Positions 1 through 7,349 are shown, counted from the stretch's first letter. The stretch is 27,984 bases of DNA from Candidatus Neomicrothrix sp. UBA881 (GCA_002294285.1 DBFL01000076.1:1-27984), one strand, 5' to 3'. A program made the numbers and translations. The notes: generated by a model not told the origin, from the letters alone.

Positions 1-1
1 C

Positions 2-271
2 AGTGGTGCAAAAATTGCTTATTTGGGCGTTATGGCTGAACTGGGTGACAGGTCTTCTGATGCACATTTAGAAGTAAAAGAATATGCCGAAGAGCTCGGA
101 GTTGAAGTCGTGGCTGTTGCAACAGATCTCTATGGAGATTCTCAAGTTGTAGAAATTGAAGATGTTCTACCCGAAATTGAAAAAAAGAATCTTGGTAAAG
201 ATGACGCTCTTCTGTTTAAAGCAAGTCGTATTGTTGGACTTGAAAAAGTTGTAGAAAAAATCATCACTTAG
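2..271 (+). CDS. murF: MurF C-terminus (UDP-MurNAc-tripeptide--D-Ala-D-Ala ligase), 5'-truncated by window edge
   Basis: The open frame runs in from the left edge (first full codon at base 2) and stops at TAG 269-271. The visible part is the C-terminal Rossmann-like domain of a Mur ligase. It starts with IAYLGVMAELGDRS, which matches the MurF block usually written AVLGDMLELG, followed by a His (AHLEV), and ends with KDDALLFKASRIVGLEKVV, matching the MurF block KGSR-x-x-x-LE. MurF adds D-Ala-D-Ala to the UDP-MurNAc peptide in the cytoplasm, the last soluble step before MraY. The ATP-binding centre lies outside the window. The G-D-M of the usual motif reads G-V-M here. A TTG at 23 could be misread as a start, but the family alignment clearly continues upstream of it. 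Identity is fairly secure; the rest of the mur/dcw cluster would be expected to the left. Confidence 0.82.
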   Translation, partial: SGAKIAYLGVMAELGDRSSDAHLEVKEYAEELGVEVVAVATDLYGDSQVVEIEDVLPEIEKKNLGKDDALLFKASRIVGLEKVVEKIIT

Positions 272-375
272 GATAAGAGGATGGAACACCTTTTGGACTC
301 TATGTAAAAGTCTGCAAAGTGGCATAATTGTAACTAGTAAAGCGCGGTTCATATGGAAGGGCAGAGAGTAACTCT

Positions 376-1698
376 ATGGCTACTGGTGAGAATCAAAGAG
401 TAGGTAACGAAGTTACAGATTTAGCGCCCGGTTGGGATAATCCAGAGATCTCAGAATTGCCTATAGAAGGATTTCGCTACACGTCAGTTGATTTTTATGA
501 AAAAGAGTGGAATGAGATGTGGACAAAGGTATGGCTGCTTCTCGGGCGTGTTAGTGAAATGCCTTCAAAAGGCGATTATCAAGTCGAAGAAGTAGGAGTT
601 GAGTCAATAATCATGGTGCGGCAAGATGATGATTCGATTCGTGCCTTTTACAACGTTTGTCAACACAGGGGTTCGCGACTCACCAATAACACTCAGGGAC
701 ATGCTGAAGTTTTCAGGTGTCCATATCACAGTTGGGAATGGTCTTTTGACGGAACTCTTTTATCCGTGCAAGATCCGGAGGATTTCCCCCGAGGAAACCC
801 TTGTGAAGAATTGACTTTGGTGGAGTTACCTTGTGAAGTTTTTGCGGGGTTCGTATGGGTCAATTTAGATCCCGATTGCAAGCCTTTAAAAGAGTATTTA
901 GGACCCTTATGGGATGAATGGCTAGCTTATGAAATAGATGACTGGTCGCGAGTGTTGAAAATTTCAACACAGGTTCCTTGCAACTGGAAGGTCATTCAAG
1001 ATAATTTTTGCGAGTCTTATCACCTTCCTACTGTCCACCCTCAATTAGCTGACTCTCATGAGGAGAATTATGCATATACGCAGTTCGATATGTCAGATGA
1101 AGGCCATAATCGAATGATCATGATGGGTGCGACACTTTCAAGAAGCATGCGTGGGGAAAATCCTGACCTTCCCGTCTCTCTAGCTGAAAGAATGAAGCAC
1201 TGGGATTTAGACCCCAAGGATTTTGACCAACGTGTCTATGATGTGCGACTAGCTTTACAGAGAAAAATGAGAGAACTTGGTCCTAGTAGAGGTCATACTC
1301 ACTATTCAAATCTGCGAGATTCTCAATTAACCGACTCTCATCATTACAATCTGTTTCCAAATTGTTCTCTAACTTTTTCTGCTGATGGTGTTCTATTGCA
1401 GCGAATGCGTCCAGATCCACTAGATCCTCAAAGTTGTCTTTTCGATCATTGGTACTACACAAAAAATACTGAACTTGCAGACTCAGCGACAAACATAGAA
1501 TTAACAGATACTGAAGGCTTGCATGAGACGGTCAAATATGGTGAACAATCCATGGGCTTAATACCAGACCAGGACATAGCTATATCTGTTATGCAGCAAT
1601 TGGGTTTACGATCGAGCGGATTTAAAGGCGGGTTTCTATCCAGCCAAGAAAGTAGAATTAGACGTTTTCACGATGTGATAGATAGTTACATTAAGTGA
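376..1698 (+). CDS. Rieske non-heme iron oxygenase, catalytic (alpha) subunit, copy 1
   Basis: 440 residues, a normal length for a ring-hydroxylating oxygenase alpha subunit. The Rieske [2Fe-2S] motif is complete: Cys95-x-His97 and Cys115-x2-His118 (CQHRG, CPYHSW). The mononuclear iron site is seen in NWKVIQDNFCESYHLPTVHP: His216 and His221, with Asp398 or Asp400 in PDQDIAI as probable third ligand. The bridging acid three residues before the first His is Glu213 rather than the usual Asp. In known families Glu here occurs in CntA/GbcA-type alpha-only oxygenases, so attack on a small nitrogen-containing or aliphatic substrate is as plausible as attack on an aromatic ring. No beta subunit, ferredoxin or reductase is present. 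The start ATG has GAGAG seven bases upstream. It is followed 24 bp later by the swivel-domain gene and resembles copy 2 (3465-4769) along its full length. Substrate unknown. Confidence 0.93.
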   Translation: MATGENQRVGNEVTDLAPGWDNPEISELPIEGFRYTSVDFYEKEWNEMWTKVWLLLGRVSEMPSKGDYQVEEVGVESIIMVRQDDDSIRAFYNVCQHRGSRLTNNTQGHAEVFRCPYHSWEWSFDGTLLSVQDPEDFPRGNPCEELTLVELPCEVFAGFVWVNLDPDCKPLKEYLGPLWDEWLAYEIDDWSRVLKISTQVPCNWKVIQDNFCESYHLPTVHPQLADSHEENYAYTQFDMSDEGHNRMIMMGATLSRSMRGENPDLPVSLAERMKHWDLDPKDFDQRVYDVRLALQRKMRELGPSRGHTHYSNLRDSQLTDSHHYNLFPNCSLTFSADGVLLQRMRPDPLDPQSCLFDHWYYTKNTELADSATNIELTDTEGLHETVKYGEQSMGLIPDQDIAISVMQQLGLRSSGFKGGFLSSQESRIRRFHDVIDSYIK

Positions 1699-1722
1699 CT
1701 CAAAAATTAAAGAGGTGTAATT

Positions 1723-3468
1723 ATGGAAGAGAAATGGTTTACTGATCACCCTCCAAGTGAACGCTGGCCACATTATACGAGAGCTAATGCGGGGGAGGTT
1801 CTTCCGACACCAGCGAGCCCTTTTGGTCAGAGCTATGGATTCGACAACTGCATAATGAAAGGCTGGCAATTAGGTTCAACGCAAACAGGGTTTTATGAAC
1901 TAGACGAATACAGAGACAACCCACCAGAAATGTGTGGTTTTTTTGGAGGTTATTTCTATATAAATCTTTCCTGCATCCGTATGCAAGCGGTGAGAAATCC
2001 GGCCATAACAGTAGATCAACTTGATCTCGCTATCTTTGGAGATCAACCAGACTCGCCAAAATACGAGCTTCACCCAGAAGATGAAAAACCTCATTTACAA
2101 CCTTTGGCTGATAAACACATGCAATTTGTTCTAAGCGCTTCTGAATGGCCCGAACTCCATGAAGAGAGAAAGCTTGCAGATAAAGAACGCGAAACCAGAC
2201 CTGACCTCAAATCACTGAGTGATGATGAGCTACTGAAAAGACTTCGAGACCTTCAACCACTCATTGAAAATCTTTCACGTAACCAGATGGTTTCAGCAGG
2301 CTCATCTGGTATAGCACCAGGAATGCTTGCTGCAGTTGGTGAAGCAGTAGGGGATCCGAGTATCCCTGTTCGACTATTAGCAAGTCTGGGCGATATTGAT
2401 TCAGCAGCCCCTTCATTTGCAATATGGGAAATGTCCCGCTTGGTGAGAAACTCTGAGTTCCTTTCGGGTATTTTTGATTCGCACTCTGAATCGGTCTTTG
2501 AAGAGTTAAATGAATCCGAATCTGAAGAGGCGATCAAATTTCTTGAACAATTCAACGGATTTATTTACGAGTATGGTTCACGTGGCGCCAACGAGTGGGA
2601 GTTGAGTAGTGAAACTTGGGAGACTAAACCTTCTATAGCTTTAAAAGCTATAGATAAGGTGAGATCTCAAGAGGATGACCGATCTCCAGAAATTGCTGCA
2701 AAACGCTTAGCTTCGGAAAGAGAAAATCTTATTGAAGAGGTAAGAGCGAAACTAAAAGAAATTGGCAACGATGAATTGACGGGAACTTTTGAAGGGGCGA
2801 TAGTAGCAGCGAACATGATGGTTTTTCGTGAACGTTCTAAGACAACTTTGGTAAAACCTTTACATGAAAGCCGAATGGCCATACGCGAATTGGGAAGGCG
2901 TTATGAAGAAGAAGGTGTAATTGATTCATCCGAGCAAATATTCATGCTCCTCGATGAAGAGTTAGAGGGGTTTGTAGAAAACCCTAGTTCATTTACTGAA
3001 AAACTAGCTAAGCGTCATAAGGACTGGAAAGCGCTATGGACCCTAGAGCCGCCATTTTTTATCAGGGATGGTGTCGTGCCAAGTCTCTCTGAGTGGGATA
3101 AGAAGGTTACAGAAGACAAAACGTCAATGCTGAATGTGGGAGATGTTCTTACCGGAGTTCCAGGATCACCTGGCAGCACCCAGGGTCGAGCAAGGATAGT
3201 TCTGGATCCATCTAACCCCCCTGATTTACAGCCAGGTGACATTATGGTCGCGCCCATAACAGATCCAGCATGGACTCCACTTTTCTTAGCTGTAGAAGCT
3301 GTGATCGTGAATGTGGGTGCCCAAATCAGCCATGCTGTAATAGTTAGCAGAGAGTTAGGCATACCTTGTGTGGTTTCAGTAAATGAGGCAACAACATTAA
3401 TACCTGATGGAGCGACTCTGAAAATCGATGGGACTACAGGTGAAGTAACCATTTTGGAATTACCTTGA
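1723..3468 (+). CDS. PEP-utilizer swivelling-histidine protein without ATP-binding domain
   Basis: 581 residues. The C-terminal ~90 residues are a PEP-utilizing-enzyme mobile (phosphohistidine) domain: TDPAWTPLFLAVEAVIVNVG, then SHAVIVSRELGIPCVV, with His537 as the predicted phosphoryl carrier. The preceding ~450 residues match the central part of rifampin-phosphotransferase/PEP-synthase-like proteins, including NAGEVLPTPASPFG (about 23-36) and YGSRGANEWELS (about 284-295). The N-terminal ATP-binding (PPDK_N) domain that normally phosphorylates the histidine is absent, and no partner is in the window. This resembles the split subunit design of phenylphosphate synthase. Start: ATG with AGAGGTG five bases upstream. 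It overlaps the next gene at TTGA, so the two are probably translationally coupled. Being between two Rieske oxygenases suggests it phosphorylates, or acts on, the same substrate pathway. That role is inferred, not shown. Confidence 0.88.
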   Translation: MEEKWFTDHPPSERWPHYTRANAGEVLPTPASPFGQSYGFDNCIMKGWQLGSTQTGFYELDEYRDNPPEMCGFFGGYFYINLSCIRMQAVRNPAITVDQLDLAIFGDQPDSPKYELHPEDEKPHLQPLADKHMQFVLSASEWPELHEERKLADKERETRPDLKSLSDDELLKRLRDLQPLIENLSRNQMVSAGSSGIAPGMLAAVGEAVGDPSIPVRLLASLGDIDSAAPSFAIWEMSRLVRNSEFLSGIFDSHSESVFEELNESESEEAIKFLEQFNGFIYEYGSRGANEWELSSETWETKPSIALKAIDKVRSQEDDRSPEIAAKRLASERENLIEEVRAKLKEIGNDELTGTFEGAIVAANMMVFRERSKTTLVKPLHESRMAIRELGRRYEEEGVIDSSEQIFMLLDEELEGFVENPSSFTEKLAKRHKDWKALWTLEPPFFIRDGVVPSLSEWDKKVTEDKTSMLNVGDVLTGVPGSPGSTQGRARIVLDPSNPPDLQPGDIMVAPITDPAWTPLFLAVEAVIVNVGAQISHAVIVSRELGIPCVVSVNEATTLIPDGATLKIDGTTGEVTILELP

Positions 3469-4769
3469 GTGCTTCCGAGAAGGTTATGGCATTAGCTAGA
3501 CCCTGGGACTGTCCACCACTTCGAAACGTACCGATCTTAGGAGAACAGTACACCTCGAGAGAATTTTTTGAACGCGAGTGGTTGAACATGTGGACAAAAG
3601 TTTGGCTACTAATGGGTCGCTCATCTGAACTGCATGAAGCAGGTTCCTATCAGGTGGAGGAGGTCGGACCTGAATCATTCATCATGATCAAGCAAAATGA
3701 TGGCTCAATCAGAGCTTTTTATAATGTGTGCCAGCACCGCGGTTCACGCCTAATCTTCAATCATGAAGGTTTAACTAATCAAATAGTTTGCCCCTATCAT
3801 GGTTGGGAATGGGCTCGCGATGGCTCATTGGAATATGTCCAAGACCCTGAGGACTTTAATGAGGGTAACCCATGTGACGATTTAACCTTGGTGGAAGTTA
3901 CTTGTGAAGTTTTTGCTGGTTTCATTTGGATAAACATGGATCCCGACTGTATTTCCTTGAAAGAATATCTGGGTCCCGTCTGGGAAGAATTTGAAGCATA
4001 CAAAAGTCATGACTGGATACGTGGACTTTCCTCCACAGTTGATGTCAATTGCAATTGGAAAGTTCCTCAAGACAATTCGTGTGAGTCTTACCACTTGCCC
4101 GCTGTCCATCCTCAAGGATTGAAATGGATCGAACATAGTTACAAATTTTGCCACTTTGATTGGTGCAAAGAAGGTCACAACCGTATGGCAATACCGATGG
4201 TTACTCCCTCACACTCTCTTTCTGGTGAAGAATTAGAAGTGGATGAGCAATTAGCGGAAATGTTGGAGCCTTGGAATTTAAATCCCGACGATTTCAAAGG
4301 TAGAGAGTTTGAAACTCGGGAGGAGGTTCAAACTGTCAAAAGGAAACTTGGTGCAAAGAGGAGTTACCAGTTTGGAGAACTTTTTGACGACCAATTAACA
4401 GACGCCTATCACTACAACATATTCCCGAATGTAACAATTAGCTTTGCGGGAGCCGAATATATAGGACTTCAGAGAATGAGGCCACATCGTCGTGATCCTG
4501 AGAGACACTCTTACGACAACTTTATGTATCTATCCCATGGTGCAGCGGCACGAATAGGTATGACAAAACCAGAAGAAAGAAGATTTTTTGAATATGGAAC
4601 TGAGCTCATGAACCGACAGATAGCTGATCAGGATTTAGCTGTCAGCATTGGACAGCAGTTAGGGTTGTCATCCCGTGGGTACCGAGGGGTAAGGCTCGCC
4701 GGGCAAGAATCACGCGTCCAACGATTCCATGATGTATTGGAAGAGTATTTAGAGGGACACAGGCCTTAA
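3465..4769 (+). CDS. Rieske non-heme iron oxygenase, catalytic (alpha) subunit, copy 2
   Basis: 434 residues from TTG 3465. The Rieske motif is intact (Cys89-x-His91; Cys109-x2-His112), as is the iron site in PQDNSCESYHLPAVHPQ (His210, His215; Glu207 replacing the usual bridging Asp). The C-terminus has ADQDLAVSIGQQLG with the third carboxylate ligand. It is clearly a paralogue of the 376-1698 gene: shared stretches include MWTKVWLL, FYNVCQHRGSRL and CEVFAGF. The iron-site neighbourhood and central segment differ (copy 2 has KWIEHSYKFCHFDW where copy 1 has DSHEENYAYTQFD), which suggests related but not identical substrates. The start is uncertain. TTG 3465 overlaps the preceding stop as TTGA, with only a weak GGA upstream. 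ATG 3486, preceded by GAGAAGG at very short spacing, would give a 427-residue protein. Third gene of the operon; the gene that follows is convergent. Confidence 0.92.
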   Translation: MSASEKVMALARPWDCPPLRNVPILGEQYTSREFFEREWLNMWTKVWLLMGRSSELHEAGSYQVEEVGPESFIMIKQNDGSIRAFYNVCQHRGSRLIFNHEGLTNQIVCPYHGWEWARDGSLEYVQDPEDFNEGNPCDDLTLVEVTCEVFAGFIWINMDPDCISLKEYLGPVWEEFEAYKSHDWIRGLSSTVDVNCNWKVPQDNSCESYHLPAVHPQGLKWIEHSYKFCHFDWCKEGHNRMAIPMVTPSHSLSGEELEVDEQLAEMLEPWNLNPDDFKGREFETREEVQTVKRKLGAKRSYQFGELFDDQLTDAYHYNIFPNVTISFAGAEYIGLQRMRPHRRDPERHSYDNFMYLSHGAAARIGMTKPEERRFFEYGTELMNRQIADQDLAVSIGQQLGLSSRGYRGVRLAGQESRVQRFHDVLEEYLEGHRP

Positions 4770-4807
4770 TATTATTGTTTACCTAAGTAAGCGGAACTAA
4801 AGACTCT

Positions 4808-5785
4808 TTACAAACTCTCAGCTATAGAGTCACCGATCTCTTTTGTGTTTGTGACTTGGGAGTCAAATTGGTTGCATGCCCCAACTATCTTTTCTGCCGC
4901 ATCTTTTTCACCTAGGAAGTCAAGCATCATAGCTCCTGAAAGTATTGCAGCTATAGGATTGGCGACACCTTTTCCAGCTATATCCGGTGCCGAGCCATGA
5001 ACCGGTTCAAACATGGAAGGACCAGTTTTTTCTGGATTCAGGTTTGCGGACGATGCCATTCCAATACCTCCAGAAATTGCTCCGCCCAAGTCTGTCAAAA
5101 TGTCTCCGAACAAATTATCGGTAACAATCACGTCATATTGCTGAGGTGATTGCACCATGTAAATGCAAGCTGCATCACAGTGATTGTATTCTGTTTCCAC
5201 TTCTGGATATTCATTTGCTACCTCGTTGAAAGTTCTATCCCAGAGGTCACCTGCAAAGGAAAGCACATTAGTTTTATGAACCATAGTGAGGTGCCGCCTG
5301 CGTCTCATGGCCAATTCGAAGGCAAACCTAACCGCTCTTTCGACACCATGTCTGGTATTAACTGAACCCTGAGTTGCAATTTCGTAAGGTGTACCGCGAC
5401 GATGGACGCCTCCTTCGCCGGCGTAAGGTCCTTCCGTGTTTTCTCTAACGACTTGAAAGTCAATCTCATTTTCTGGAAAGACAAAAGGTCTTAAGTTGAT
5501 GTAAAGATCAAGTTCAAAACGCATTTTTAACAGTAAGCCACGTTCAATGACACCTGGAGGAACATTAGGGGTGCCAACAGCTCCTAAGTAAATCGCGTCT
5601 AAACCACGCCATTCTTCTAAAACACTTTCAGGGAGTACAGTTTTATCCCTTTCATATCGTTCTCCACCAAGATCGTATTCAACAGTTTCCAAATCAACGC
5701 CAGATGCTTTTATGACTTTAAGACCCTCAGATATTACTTCAGGGCCGATTCCATCACCTCCAACTACGCCTATACGGTTAGTCAT
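4808..5785 (-). CDS. leuB: 3-isopropylmalate dehydrogenase
   Basis: Oxidatively decarboxylates 3-isopropylmalate with NAD in leucine synthesis (cytoplasm). Seen: N-terminal GDGIGPEV; the substrate-arginine region RGLLLKMRFELDLYINLRP, which matches the actinobacterial LeuB type; VVRENTEGPYAG; HKTNVLSFAGDLW; the metal-binding VTDNLFGDILTDLGGAI; and FEPVHGSAPDIAGKG near the C-terminus. The open frame extends to a GTG at 5797. The Shine-Dalgarno AGAGGTG overlaps that GTG and lies nine bases before ATG 5785, so 5785 (325 residues, MTNRIGVVGGDG) is preferred. The other leucine genes are not in the window. It is divergent from ygfZ, and the shared 118-bp gap holds a 10-bp-arm inverted repeat. Isocitrate or tartrate dehydrogenase is unlikely given the arginine-rich LeuB block. 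Confidence 0.93.
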   Translation of the reverse strand: MTNRIGVVGGDGIGPEVISEGLKVIKASGVDLETVEYDLGGERYERDKTVLPESVLEEWRGLDAIYLGAVGTPNVPPGVIERGLLLKMRFELDLYINLRPFVFPENEIDFQVVRENTEGPYAGEGGVHRRGTPYEIATQGSVNTRHGVERAVRFAFELAMRRRRHLTMVHKTNVLSFAGDLWDRTFNEVANEYPEVETEYNHCDAACIYMVQSPQQYDVIVTDNLFGDILTDLGGAISGGIGMASSANLNPEKTGPSMFEPVHGSAPDIAGKGVANPIAAILSGAMMLDFLGEKDAAEKIVGACNQFDSQVTNTKEIGDSIAESL

Positions 5786-5858
5786 TTTTCTTGTCACCTC
5801 TACGAGTTGGGGTATTTTTGATTCGGTAAAAATTCTAGTCGACCATATCGATTTTATG

Positions 5859-5882
5859 TAAAGAATAAAATCTTATTCTTTA
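5859..5882. repeat. Inverted repeat in leuB-ygfZ divergent gap
   Basis: Perfect 10-bp arms TAAAGAATAA and TTATTCTTTA separated by four bases. It lies 74 bp upstream of the leuB ATG and 21 bp upstream of the ygfZ ATG, where an operator would act on both genes. It could equally be chance symmetry in AT-rich DNA. No run of T follows on either strand, so it is not a terminator. Confidence 0.5.
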
Positions 5883-5903
5883 TTTAGGCATAAGGTCATA
5901 GGA

Positions 5904-6746
5904 ATGGAATTCAATGCAGTAAAGCGCGAAAGGGACTTTCTAAGAGTTTTTGGAACTGAAGCGGAGAGTTACCTTCAAGGCCAGTTAAGTCAGGATGTTG
6001 AGGGATTGTCCGATGGTGAGTCAAGATTTTCCTTCCTTCTTCAACCTTCTGGAAAGGTTGATGCATGGCTAAGGGTCACTTGTAGTGGCGAAAACGAGTA
6101 CTTGCTTGATGTCGATAAGGGTTACGGAGACTTAGTTGCAGCTAGACTTAAAAGATTTTTGTTACGCACCGATTGCATCATTGAAACCTCAAAACATTTT
6201 CTTTTTACAGAGATTGAAAGTTGTGAGATGCGAAAGGATTTTTCTGACTGTTATATCGTTCCTTATTCTTGGTTTGACTTTAAATTCACGGATTACATTT
6301 TCACAAAAGGTGAACTGCCTGAAGGTTTTGAGTTTGATACAGGAGCAAATTGGGATGAAGTCAGAATCAAGGCAGGTATTCCTAAAATGGGAAAAGAAAT
6401 TGACGATTCCACAATTCCAGCCTCATTAGGCATAGTCGATTCTTCCGTTAGTTTCACCAAGGGTTGCTATACCGGCCAAGAACTTGTCGCACGTGTCGAC
6501 AGTCGAAAGGGCGGCACACCTTACAGGCTCGTGAAAATAAGTGGAGCTTCGGATGTTGCTGCAGACCAACGTTATATTTCAAAAAATGATGAAAAAATTG
6601 GCACTGTTACGAGTCAAGTGGTTACTGGTGACGGGTTTTTTGCGCTGGGTTTTTTGAAGAGGGGAGTTGAAAGTCCCACAGAAGCTCAAGTAATAAATGA
6701 TGATTTAGAAGAGAAAAATGTTCTTGTTATGCCTTTAGAAGCTTAA
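5904..6746 (+). CDS. ygfZ: YgfZ/GcvT-like folate-binding Fe-S maintenance protein
   Basis: 280 residues. The diagnostic motif KGCYTGQE is at residues 186-193, with Cys188 the conserved cysteine, in the context FTKGCYTGQELVARVDSRKG. The N-terminal part has the GcvT-type fold signature (YLQGQLSQDVEGL; LLQPSGKVDAWLRV). Known family members bind tetrahydrofolate and are needed for maintenance of some [Fe-S] enzymes such as MiaB; they are not aminomethyltransferases. The size is slightly below the E. coli protein (about 326). Start: ATG with AAGG eight bases upstream. It stands alone between divergent leuB and a strong terminator at 6834-6856. The nearby Rieske oxygenases are Fe-S enzymes, but adjacency alone does not show a link. 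Confidence 0.9.
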   Translation: MEFNAVKRERDFLRVFGTEAESYLQGQLSQDVEGLSDGESRFSFLLQPSGKVDAWLRVTCSGENEYLLDVDKGYGDLVAARLKRFLLRTDCIIETSKHFLFTEIESCEMRKDFSDCYIVPYSWFDFKFTDYIFTKGELPEGFEFDTGANWDEVRIKAGIPKMGKEIDDSTIPASLGIVDSSVSFTKGCYTGQELVARVDSRKGGTPYRLVKISGASDVAADQRYISKNDEKIGTVTSQVVTGDGFFALGFLKRGVESPTEAQVINDDLEEKNVLVMPLEA

Positions 6747-6806
6747 AACGCACTAAAAAATCTTAAATACGTATGAGCACGACCCGACATTAAAAATTTA
6801 GATGTG

Positions 6807-7169
6807 CTAAGGTTGTGGCTTGTTCGTTGTTTTCCGCCCTTTCGGGCGGTTTTTTTCTTTATTGACCTGTTTTTTGTAAATAATTTCCAAGTTGCTGTTG
6901 GGAATATTAATTTGCTTTTCAGTTCTTTTTTTCGGCCTCCTTCTAGCCTCTTTACCAGTTAGGGAAGGCGGCGGATTTTCATCACGGCTTTCGCCTCTTT
7001 CAGAGCTTTTGTTTCTTACCTGAAAGCGATCCTCCATATAAAGAACAATGGAACCATCCGGGATAAAAAGAATCGCTACAGGTCCAGTTTTTGTCATTGT
7101 CTCTTCTAGAGCTGCAAATAGTCGGATGCAGTTTTGACAAGATCCGTCTAGCAGTTGGAAACTATCCAC
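6807..7169 (-). CDS. Small hypothetical gene under a LexA-box promoter
   Basis: 120 residues from GTG 7169; not recognised. The N-terminal half looks folded (LFAALEETMTKTGPVAIL, FIPDGSIVLYMEDRFQV) and carries a CxxC (SCQNC, near residue 11). The C-terminal half is low-complexity and very basic (KEARRRPKKRTEKQ and onwards), as expected of a disordered or nucleic-acid-binding tail. No transmembrane segment is visible, so it is unlike known actinobacterial SOS division inhibitors such as DivS or ChiZ. There is no Shine-Dalgarno, but a -10-like TTAACT ends exactly seven bases before the GTG, which fits a leaderless mRNA, and the promoter spacer is a LexA box. Against it: the last ~15 codons run antisense through the ygfZ terminator. 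With this gene counted, the 600-bp stretch 6747-7346 has no long empty region. Confidence 0.5.
   Translation of the reverse strand: MDSFQLLDGSCQNCIRLFAALEETMTKTGPVAILFIPDGSIVLYMEDRFQVRNKSSERGESRDENPPPSLTGKEARRRPKKRTEKQINIPNSNLEIIYKKQVNKEKNRPKGRKTTNKPQP
6834..6856 (+). terminator. Intrinsic terminator of ygfZ
   Basis: A six-bp GC stem CCGCCC / GGGCGG with loop TTTC is followed by seven T (6850-6856), about 88 bases after the ygfZ stop. On the minus strand the hairpin is followed by A, so it terminates plus-strand transcription only. It lies inside the 3' end of the minus-strand small gene 6807-7169. Confidence 0.9.
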
Positions 7170-7205
7170 ATCAATAAGTTAATCGAACATATGTTCGATT
7201 AACAA
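7170..7205 (-). promoter_or_regulatory. Probable leaderless promoter overlapping the LexA box
   Basis: Read on the minus strand: -35-like TTGTTA (7205-7200), a 17-bp spacer (7199-7183) and -10-like TTAACT (7182-7177), then seven bases to the GTG at 7169. The SOS palindrome fills the spacer and overlaps both hexamers, so a bound repressor would block RNA polymerase. The predicted first transcribed base is at or next to the start codon. Confidence 0.55.
7178..7203. promoter_or_regulatory. LexA/SOS operator, 26-bp perfect palindrome
   Basis: The half-site GTTAATCGAACAT is followed directly by its exact reverse complement. The core TCGAAC-ATAT-GTTCGA fits the Gram-positive/actinobacterial LexA box CGAAC-N4-GTTCG without mismatch. 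It lies between divergent small genes. It is eight bp from the GTG of 6807-7169, and about 146 bp from the ATG of 7350-7946. The match to the LexA box is direct observation; binding by this organism's LexA is inferred. Confidence 0.85.
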
Positions 7206-7278
7206 TCTGTGTTTAAGTGAACTTCTGATTTCGACAGTAGTACCAAATAAAATTCAAATCTTGATTCCACAATCAGCT

Positions 7279-7284
7279 TATAAT
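7279..7284 (+). promoter_or_regulatory. -10-like TATAAT upstream of 7350-7946 gene
   Basis: Perfect TATAAT 65 bp before the ATG at 7350. No good -35 stands at the right distance (TTGATT is only 12 bp away), so the call rests on the -10 alone. It would give the plus-strand gene its own promoter independent of the LexA box. Confidence 0.35.
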
Positions 7285-7349
7285 CCCCGAAAATAGCTAA
7301 ATTTTTGTGCCTCCCTCGATAGTGCTCTTCCAAGTCGTAATCTTGTGTG

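Noticed and set aside
3015..3452. 145-codon open frame on the minus strand
   Set aside because: Antisense to the conserved swivelling-histidine domain of the PEP-utilizer protein; composition is unlike a protein family, and no start signal is present.
1723..3468. Rifampin phosphotransferase
   Set aside because: The ATP-binding domain is absent, so it cannot phosphorylate rifampin alone; only the middle and His domains are similar.
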